NCBI GenBank assembly: GCA_905193725.1
Contig: CAJJPW010000062.1
Span: forward strand, 1-10,341
Reading direction: 5' to 3'
Origin: an uncultured Eubacteriales bacterium
GTDB lineage: Bacteria; Bacillota; Clostridia; Christensenellales; Christensenellaceae
Length of the DNA stretch: 10,341 nt
Part shown: piece by piece, positions 4,618 to 10,341 of the stretch
How positions within the stretch are numbered: position 1 is the first letter of the stretch
Layout: each line of letters opens with the position of its first letter
Translations under genes and position numbers: made by a program
Notes under the pieces: model-generated
The model's database searches: none
The model's input: only the letters and a program-made list of their open reading frames with translations
What the model was told of the DNA's origin: nothing

Positions 4618-6317
4618 ATGATAGTAAAATCAGATTTGGAAATCGCTCAGGAGGCAGCCTTGGAGCCCATTTCCAGTGTCGCATCTTCCCTTGGCATCGA
4701 GCAACATGACTTGATTCCCTATGGCACCACCAAGGCCAAAATCTCTCTAGACGCCATCAATAGATGTGGGTGTCAAAAAGACGGCAAACTCATTTTGGTC
4801 ACCGCATTAAACCCCACCCCCGCCGGTGAGGGAAAGACCACCGTATCCATCGGCCTGGCCGATGCCATCAAACTCCATGGAAAAAAGGTATGCCTTGCCC
4901 TGCGGGAACCCTCGTTGGGCCCTGTTTTTGGCATCAAAGGCGGAGCAGCCGGCGGCGGTTATTCTCAGGTAGTCCCCATGGAGGAGATCAACCTCCACTT
5001 TACAGGGGATTTACACGCCATCACCACAGCAAACAACCTGCTATGCGCTCTCATCGATAATCACATCCAGCAGGGAAATGCCCTAGGCATCGACCCCAGG
5101 CGGGTTATCTTCAAGCGCTGCATGGATATGAACGACAGACAACTTCGGTATATGATAACCGGCCTGGGTGGCAGCGCCAATGGAGTGCCTCGTGAAGAGG
5201 GCTTTGATATCACGGCTGCCAGCGAGGTCATGGCGGTCTTCTGCCTTGCCACTTCTTTAGCGGATTTAAAGCAAAAATTAGGAGACATTCTCATCGGCTA
5301 TACCTATGACCAACAGCCAGTGTTTGCCCGGGATTTAAAAGCCCATGGTGCTATGGCAGTGCTTCTCAAAGATGCCCTGTGTCCCAATTTAGTGCAAACG
5401 CTCGCCCATACCCCCTGCCTCATGCCAAAACGCCGGCGCTGGTACACGGCGGCCCCTTTGCCAACATCGCCCACGGCTGCAACAGCATCATCGCCACTAA
5501 AACGGCACTGAAATTGGCGGATTATACGGTAACAGAAGCGGGCTTTGGCGCCGACTTAGGTGCTGAAAAGTTTTTGGATATTAAATGCCGTAAGGCGGGC
5601 ATTTGGCCCAACTGTGTGGTCATCGTGGCCACTGTGCGGGCACTCAAGTCCCATGGCGGCGTGGCCAAAGGAGATCTCTCCACCCCCAATCCTCAAGCTG
5701 TATCGAGCGGACTGCCCAATCTGCTTAAACATATTGAGAACATCCAAAAGGTGTTTGGCTTACCAACAGTGGTGGCCATCAATCGGTTTGCCACAGATTC
5801 AGAGGAGGAAATCCAGACCATTATACAGGCGTGTCAGTCCCTTGGCGTGTCCGCCATCCCTGCCGACGTGTGGGCTCAGGGCGGTCAAGGCGGGTTTGAG
5901 CTGGCAAAAGAAGTGCTTCGTCTGGCAGACTCCTCCAACTCCGCACCTCAGTTTTCCTATGCACTGGATGAACCACTGGAGCAGAAGATCCAGCATGTTG
6001 TGCAAAAGATCTACGGTGGCAGTGAAGTGAGCTTTTCTCCAGAGGCCAAACGGCAAATGGCCCTGCTTGAGCAGCACGGGTTTGACCAACTGCCCGTGTG
6101 CATCGCCAAAACACAGTACTCCTTCTCTGACGATGCCGCGAAAATCGGCCGACCGGAGAATTTTACCTTCCACATTCGTGAGGTCAAAGTCTCTCATGGC
6201 GCTGGCTTTGTAGTCGCTCTAGCAGGCAAGATCATGACCATGCCTGGGCTGGGCAAAACACCTGCTGCCAATGAGATCGATATCGATTCCCATGGAAATA
6301 CAGTAGGGTTATTTTAG
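4618..6317 (+). pseudogene. fhs: formate-tetrahydrofolate ligase, frame-disrupted
   Basis: Fhs makes 10-formyl-tetrahydrofolate from formate, ATP and tetrahydrofolate in the cytoplasm, feeding purine synthesis and the methyl branch of the Wood-Ljungdahl pathway. The first frame carries the P-loop [30 protein letters not shown] and INLHFTGD, up to [10 protein letters not shown]. The second frame resumes at [17 protein letters not shown] and runs to the normal C-terminus [18 protein letters not shown]. Joined without the 20 intervening bases the protein is about 559 residues, close to the usual 556-560. The start at 4618 has CGGAGGA eight bases upstream; an in-frame start at 4588 has no such site and falls in the palindrome. 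Both halves keep all family motifs I can recognise, so the break is recent or apparent. Alternatives are a sequence error or slippage on AAAA at 5427-5430. A conserved Lys of the DALKPNL segment reads Cys here. Confidence 0.85.
5416..5435 (+). other. 20-nt insertion that shifts the fhs frame
   Basis: In Fhs proteins the segment NLVQTL-x-N/H-TP is followed directly by A-L/F-V/I-HGGPF. Here TP is encoded at 5410-5415 in the first frame, and ALVHGG resumes at 5436 in another frame, leaving 20 extra bases. The surrounding sequence has weak similarity to itself at an offset of about 20, so an imperfect duplication is possible. If one base has been lost, the insert would originally have been 21 bases, or seven in-frame codons. 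Confidence 0.7.
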
Positions 6318-6344
6318 CAAGATTCTCACATATCATATGAACAC

Positions 6345-6373
6345 AAACAGGCGGCAAGTTCGCCTGTTTTTTC
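6345..6373 (+). terminator. rho-independent terminator of fhs
   Basis: Arms AAACAGGCG (6345-6353) and CGCCTGTTT (6361-6369) form a nine-base-pair stem with a seven-base loop, followed by a T-run. It lies 28 bases after the fhs stop codon. Confidence 0.92.
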
Positions 6374-6404
6374 TTCCCCTATTTGGAAAAACTCGCCTCG
6401 CCGC

Positions 6405-6433
6405 TCATATTTTTCCACTTTGTGCAAATACTA
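6405..6433 (+). promoter_or_regulatory. weak candidate sigma-G (forespore) promoter for spoVAF
   Basis: TCATA (6405-6409) and AATACTA (6427-6433) are 17 bases apart. They resemble the sigma-G/sigma-F -35 (GCATA-like) and -10 (CATnnTA) elements, and expression of spoVA genes is known to be forespore-specific. One position in each box departs from consensus, so this is only suggestive. Confidence 0.35.
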
Positions 6434-6501
6434 TGACCATCTGCCTGCAAGGCAAAAACTGCCCTGCGCGCTTGACAAAATAAATCAAGGCGGTGATGGA
6501 T

Positions 6502-7911
6502 ATGCAACTGACTACCTCCCTAGATCAAAACATGCGCATGTTAGATGATATTTTGCGCACGGATATCAACTTTGATATGCTCAAAAAGAACATCCAAATC
6601 GCTGGTGTGGATGGCGTTCTCTATACCATCGACGGTTTCTTTAAAGACAGTGTTCTAGAAAAGATCATGGAATTTTTAGAAGGGCTGGAATCCTCTCAAT
6701 TTTCCCTGGATAACTTAGATATCTTTTTAAAGTCCAAACTTCCCTATGTGGAAATTAGCACTTATGACGATGATCAGCAGCTGAGCGACGCCGTTTTAAT
6801 GGGCCAAACCGCCATGCTGCTGGATGGATTTTCTAAAGGGATTGTGCTGGATCTTCGGACATATCCCCAGCGGGGTATTGAGGAACCGGATAAAGAAAAA
6901 GTCCTTCGTGGCTCCCACGACGGCTTTTCTGAGACAGTGGTGCAAAACACCTGCCTTATTCGCCGGCGCATTCGCACCCCCAAACTCACCATGCGCTATA
7001 TCTCCCTAGGCAAGATGTCCAAAACGGATATCGTGATCAGCTATATTGAGGGATTAGCCAACGCCCAGCTGGTGGAGAAGATCGTCCAGCGGCTGAGTGA
7101 GGTGAGTGTGCGAGCTGCCACCATGAGCTTTGAGAGCATCTGTGAGGCTGTAGTGGGCAAAAACATGTGGAACCCATTTCCCAAAGTGCGCTATACCGAG
7201 CGTCCGGATACTGCTAGCGCCAACATACTGGACGGAAAGATTGCCCTCATTGTGGACAATTCTCCCACGGTCATGATCCTGCCCACCTGTCTTTTGGACT
7301 TCACTCAGGATATTGAGGACTTCTATTTGCCACCCTTTACCGGCAACTATTTGCGCCTCATACGGAATATTACCACGCTTCTCACTATGATACTCACGCC
7401 CATTTGGCTACTCTTGCTGCAAAACGAGGCTGCTTTGCCCTCTTGGCTCAGCTTTATCACCATCAAAGAGCCCATTGACCTACCTGTGATCGTGCAACTG
7501 CTCATTTTAGAGGTGGCAATCGATGGATTGCTCATCGCCTCACTCAATACCCCTAGCACACTCAGCGGCGCCTTTAGCATCATTGGCGGACTGCTGCTGG
7601 GAGAATTTGCCGTCAGGGCACAGGTAGTAGTTACAGAATCCATTTTGTTTATGGCCTTTGTGGCCATTGCCTCCTACTTAGAGCCCAGCTATGAGCTCAG
7701 TTACGCCATCAAGTTCATCCGCATTGGGCTTTTACTGCTCACCCATTTCTTCGGCTTTATTGGCGGCATCATCTTATCCATCATTCTTGCCGCTGCCAGC
7801 AAGACCATTTCAGGAGAGCATTATCTCTATCCCATGATTCCCTTTCACTGGGAACGGCTCAAAAGCTACCTGTTTCGTCGAAAAATCAAGGTGTACCCGA
7901 AAAGAAAATAG
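6502..7911 (+). CDS. spoVAF: GerA-family spore protein, SpoVAF-like
   Basis: The 469-residue protein has the GerA-subunit-A layout: a soluble N-terminal half (1-280) and a membrane half (about 287-432) with roughly four to five hydrophobic segments, then a basic tail RRKIKVYPKRK. The segment EEPDKEKVLRGSHDGFSETVVQNTCLIRRRI (starting near residue 127) is typical of SpoVAF, as is VDNSPTVMILP (251-261). SpoVAF sits in the inner spore membrane and is associated with germinant signalling and ion or dipicolinic-acid release. I place the start at ATG 6502, because AAGGCGGTG ends six bases before it; GTG 6493 and ATG 6496 lie inside or right after that site. The gene stands alone here, without spoVAC/AD/AE neighbours. 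No terminator is seen before the hexokinase promoter. Confidence 0.85.
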   Translation: MQLTTSLDQNMRMLDDILRTDINFDMLKKNIQIAGVDGVLYTIDGFFKDSVLEKIMEFLEGLESSQFSLDNLDIFLKSKLPYVEISTYDDDQQLSDAVLMGQTAMLLDGFSKGIVLDLRTYPQRGIEEPDKEKVLRGSHDGFSETVVQNTCLIRRRIRTPKLTMRYISLGKMSKTDIVISYIEGLANAQLVEKIVQRLSEVSVRAATMSFESICEAVVGKNMWNPFPKVRYTERPDTASANILDGKIALIVDNSPTVMILPTCLLDFTQDIEDFYLPPFTGNYLRLIRNITTLLTMILTPIWLLLLQNEAALPSWLSFITIKEPIDLPVIVQLLILEVAIDGLLIASLNTPSTLSGAFSIIGGLLLGEFAVRAQVVVTESILFMAFVAIASYLEPSYELSYAIKFIRIGLLLLTHFFGFIGGIILSIILAAASKTISGEHYLYPMIPFHWERLKSYLFRRKIKVYPKRK

Positions 7912-7927
7912 CCTGCCCAAAAATAGA

Positions 7928-7956
7928 TGTTCTTTTTTCCCAGATTCGTTTATAAT
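7928..7956 (+). promoter_or_regulatory. promoter of the hexokinase gene
   Basis: A perfect -10 TATAAT lies at 7951-7956. The -35 hexamer at the 17-base spacing is poor (TGTTCT, 7928-7933). The expected leader of about 55 bases carries the strong ribosome binding site of the hexokinase gene. Confidence 0.55.
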
Positions 7957-8018
7957 ATAGTTAATTCATGCACTATAAATACAAGGTATATCTGTTTGAG
8001 AAGGAAGGTGGATTATTT

Positions 8019-9284
8019 ATGCCAACCCCAGAAAGTTTTATGGAACAACACAATTTGCATTACAGCACCATTTCTATTCCCGAGCTCATAGACCCATATA
8101 TAGACGAAATGCAAAGAGGACTGGACGGGCAGCCCAGCTCGCTTTTGATGATTCCCTCGTATGTGTATCTTAAAGGAGCACTTCTGCCCAATACCCCTGT
8201 GGTAGCAGTAGATGCGGGAGGCACCAATCTGCGCATTGCCTGGATTTGGTTTGACGAAAATGGCGCCTGCCATATCGATAATCTGCAAAAATGTCCCATG
8301 CCGGGCACCACAGAACCCATTACCCAAGAGGAGTTTTTCTCCATCATGGCAGATATGCTGGCGCCCTATTGCACAAAATCCAGCTGCATCTCCATTTCCT
8401 TCGCCTACCCCACTGATATCCTGCCCAACTTGGATGGAAAAATCGTCAAAATGGTAAAAGAGGTCCACATCAGCGGTATGGAGGGAAAGTTATTAGGTGA
8501 AGAGCTCAAAGCCGCATTGGGTAAAAAGGGCTATTCCGATCTGCAAGTTTGCGTCATCAATGACTCTGTGGCCACAGCATTGGCAGGTATGGCAGATAAA
8601 CCGGGCAGCGACTTTGGTAGCTTTGCCGGGCTCATTATGGGTACAGGTATTAACAGCTGTTATCTAGAAGATCTCCAGCACATTGGCAAACTGTCCTCTA
8701 ACGGCCAACAAGGGGTCATGGTGATCAACACTGAGTCTGGCGGCTATAACCAACAGCCTCGCACGGATATCGACATTGCCTTTGACCACACCACAGTGGA
8801 TCCTGGTTATCACACACTGGAAAAGATGGTCAGCGGTGGCTACTTAGGCCCTCTTTGTCTGTACATTCTCAAAACCGCCCAAAATGAGGGGGTGGTGCTC
8901 GCTGGCATTTCCAAAGTGCTCCATCTAGACACCAAAGACCTGAGCGACTTTTTAGGTCAGCAGACCGGGATCTTACAAGCCGCATTGGTAGACGAGCAAT
9001 CTCGGAGCAATGCACGGGTGATTTTGCAGAACATGGTGCGGCGAGCCGCCCGGCTATGTGCCCTGGAAATGGCAGGCATTGTCGTGAAATGCGCCAAGAC
9101 AAATTCCAAAGTGTGCATCACTGCCGAGGGCAGTACCATCTATAAACTGCCTGGCATGTACAGCAATTTTGTACAGGATTTACGGGAATATCTCTCCTCA
9201 CAAAATTTACAGGCACGAGTGGTAGAGGTAGAGCATGCAGTCATCAAGGGTTGTGGCATTGCCGGCCTTTCCCACATCTCCTAA
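8019..9284 (+). CDS. hexokinase, eukaryotic-type (hexokinase family, not ROK)
   Basis: The 421-residue protein should phosphorylate glucose or another hexose with ATP in the cytoplasm, feeding glycolysis. Motifs follow the eukaryotic hexokinase order: PSYV (47-50), phosphate-1 DAGGTNLR (65-72), INDSVATAL (180-188) with the likely catalytic base Asp182, MGTG (207-210), EKMVSGGYLG (268-277), and the adenosine-site AEGSTIYKLPG (369-379). The EKM-SG-YLG signature is typical of PF00349/PF03727 proteins rather than of the ROK or Glk glucokinases common in bacteria. The start at 8019 is preceded by AAGGAAGGTGG with seven bases of spacing; an in-frame ATG at 7968 has no ribosome binding site and is rejected. 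It has its own promoter and ends at a strong terminator, so it is probably a single-gene unit. Substrate specificity is not shown by the sequence. Confidence 0.88.
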   Translation: MPTPESFMEQHNLHYSTISIPELIDPYIDEMQRGLDGQPSSLLMIPSYVYLKGALLPNTPVVAVDAGGTNLRIAWIWFDENGACHIDNLQKCPMPGTTEPITQEEFFSIMADMLAPYCTKSSCISISFAYPTDILPNLDGKIVKMVKEVHISGMEGKLLGEELKAALGKKGYSDLQVCVINDSVATALAGMADKPGSDFGSFAGLIMGTGINSCYLEDLQHIGKLSSNGQQGVMVINTESGGYNQQPRTDIDIAFDHTTVDPGYHTLEKMVSGGYLGPLCLYILKTAQNEGVVLAGISKVLHLDTKDLSDFLGQQTGILQAALVDEQSRSNARVILQNMVRRAARLCALEMAGIVVKCAKTNSKVCITAEGSTIYKLPGMYSNFVQDLREYLSSQNLQARVVEVEHAVIKGCGIAGLSHIS

Positions 9285-9316
9285 CGATTGTTCTCCTGGG
9301 TTTTTAACAGAAAGAT

Positions 9317-9363
9317 AAGCCATTTTTGACTGCACAGCTATTCTGAGCGGCCAAAAATGGCTT
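9317..9363. terminator. bidirectional terminator between hexokinase and the M28 peptidase
   Basis: Twelve-base arms AAGCCATTTTTG (9317-9328) and CAAAAATGGCTT (9352-9363) are perfectly complementary around a 23-base loop. A T-rich tail TTATTTTG follows on the plus strand and a weaker TATCTTTC on the minus strand. It separates two convergent genes ending at 9284 and 9376, so it can serve both. Confidence 0.88.
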
Positions 9364-9375
9364 TTATTTTGAGGA

Positions 9376-10341
9376 TTATTTGGCAAATAATGCGTCCCCA
9401 TTCTCCTCGGTAAAGTCCGTCAAATCCGCCGCCAATTTGCTGAGCATGTCGAGATCCACCCGGTCTGCTCCATCATCGTGCGTGTGAATTCCCGTCTCAA
9501 AGGGTTCCTGATCCAGCGTGGTAATCATCACACCAGTAAACCCTGCTCCCATAAAAATAGCGTGATCAGATGCTCCCGTGGTCTGTTTTACCTTTTGGGC
9601 GCCAATCGCTTCACCCAGCGCATTTAAAAGTTCTAAATTCTCCTGGGTATTTCCCTCTATCTTTAAGGTGTCATCTCTCTCTATACAGTCTAAATTGATG
9701 TTTACCATATCCTTATATGTAGCCTTGGCAACAAATTCTTTGCTCCCATACAGGCCTTGTTCTTCGCCGCTGGCAAATAAAAAGACGATGTCCACAGGCG
9801 GTGGGCTGGCTTGATACCTATCTTTTAACTTCTCGGCTATCATGAGCAACGCCACTGTTCCCGAGGCGTTATCCACACCACTGGGATAGATCCCCGTCTC
9901 ATCGGCCCCACAGCCGTCGTAGTGTGCGCTAAACACAATCGCCCGGGAGGAATCCCTGCCGGTGATTTTACCTATGACGTTCATCGCCTCTAGTTCTTTG
10001 GGTGTAGAAGTAAAGGAGAGCTTTATCGTACTCTTCCCTCCGGTAGCAATAGCTTGATACAGTTCCGGGCTGATAAAAGCCCCGGTTAGAACCTCCTCTT
10101 GGGGGTAAGGCGTTTTGGTGAGCACTTCGCTCTGGATGAGTACACAGCCAAATTTTCTTGACTTCGCGCTGATTTGATCAATGCTATCGTAAACAATAGC
10201 CTTGCTCTGTGGGTCGGATGCGCTTTCATTAAACGTAATCTCCCCTTCCAACTGTATGGACTCGTAAATGTAAAAGGGAATATATGCCTGCCCCTTTTGG
10301 CACTCCTGAATTTGTCCGTCGATGCTGATCTGCATGGAGCA
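9376..10341 (-). CDS. M28-family zinc aminopeptidase, N-terminus outside the window
   Basis: The visible 321 residues hold a PA-like insert region followed by a complete M28 catalytic domain. Numbering from the Met at 10335, the two-zinc site is His138 and Asp140 in HYDG, Asp155 in SGVDNASG, Glu191-Glu192 in SGEEQGLYGS, Asp216 in NLDCIE, and His286 in THDDG. In this family His138, Asp155, Glu192, Asp216 and His286 bind zinc, and Glu191 is the general base. Such enzymes remove N-terminal residues from peptides and are usually secreted or lipid-anchored. The frame is still open at the right edge (Cys-Ser before that Met, with no ribosome binding site in view), so a signal sequence probably lies outside. 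It is convergent with hexokinase and shares its terminator. Confidence 0.88.
   Translation of the reverse strand, partial: CSMQISIDGQIQECQKGQAYIPFYIYESIQLEGEITFNESASDPQSKAIVYDSIDQISAKSRKFGCVLIQSEVLTKTPYPQEEVLTGAFISPELYQAIATGGKSTIKLSFTSTPKELEAMNVIGKITGRDSSRAIVFSAHYDGCGADETGIYPSGVDNASGTVALLMIAEKLKDRYQASPPPVDIVFLFASGEEQGLYGSKEFVAKATYKDMVNINLDCIERDDTLKIEGNTQENLELLNALGEAIGAQKVKQTTGASDHAIFMGAGFTGVMITTLDQEPFETGIHTHDDGADRVDLDMLSKLAADLTDFTEENGDALFAK

Noticed and set aside
5425..5451. Possible programmed -1 frameshift in fhs: the run AAAA at 5427-5430 would allow a Lys tRNA to slip into the second frame, and a CGCCG/CGGCG hairpin follows.
   Set aside because: There is no X-XXY-YYZ heptamer, the hairpin starts directly at the slip site rather than five to nine bases away, and Fhs is not known to use frameshifting. 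A mutation or sequence error is simpler.
5799..6197. Minus-strand and third-frame reading frames inside fhs, spoVAF, hexokinase and the acyl-CoA synthetase
   Set aside because: They overlap genes with strong family motifs, lack ribosome binding sites and have no recognisable domains.
6472..6477. TTGACA as a -35 box for spoVAF
   Set aside because: It is too close to the start codon: a -10 at normal spacing would fall inside the coding region or remove the ribosome binding site.
7968..8018. Longer N-terminus for hexokinase
   Set aside because: The upstream ATG has no ribosome binding site, and AAGGAAGGTGG is perfectly placed for the ATG at 8019.

Overview
The window looks like a chromosomal segment of a spore-forming, low-to-moderate GC anaerobic Firmicute (Clostridia-like). 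Support for this comes from a GerA/SpoVAF-type spore germination protein, a clostridial-style T-box leader, formate-tetrahydrofolate ligase (one-carbon / Wood-Ljungdahl pathway), Gram-positive purine-rich ribosome binding sites and sigma-A type promoters. No transposase, integrase, phage gene or CRISPR array is visible. It reads as mostly core metabolism plus one unusual regulatory region.

Left third (minus strand, 1-4260). From the left edge: the first codons of galU; a YjbQ-family gene; then a two-gene operon of an XRE-cupin regulator followed by an AMP-forming acyl-CoA synthetase. The operon is preceded by a long, well-formed T-box riboswitch (about 3142-3670) with its own consensus promoter. 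T-boxes sense uncharged tRNA and normally control aminoacyl-tRNA synthetase, amino-acid biosynthesis or amino-acid transport genes, so this target is unexpected. The leader also holds about four tandem 32-36 bp repeats between its Stem I and its antiterminator region. Upstream of the leader lies a small lipoprotein gene whose stop codon is two bases from the leader's -35 box.

Middle (plus strand, 4350-6373). A 31-residue single-span membrane peptide with its own promoter is followed by a near-palindrome and by fhs. The fhs gene is nearly full length but is split into two frames by what appears to be a 20-nt insertion after codon 266. It is either a pseudogene, a sequence error, or a gene that needs ribosomal slippage. 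A strong terminator closes it.

Right third (plus strand 6400-9363, then minus strand to the edge). A stand-alone spoVAF-like gene, with a weak candidate sigma-G promoter, is followed by a eukaryotic-type hexokinase with its own sigma-A -10 box. A 12-bp-stem bidirectional terminator separates hexokinase from a convergent M28 zinc aminopeptidase that runs off the right edge.

Most genes appear to be separate transcription units. The only clear operon is XRE-cupin plus acyl-CoA synthetase. The items most worth a second look are the T-box/XRE-cupin/acyl-CoA ligase arrangement, the repeats inside that leader, and the fhs disruption.
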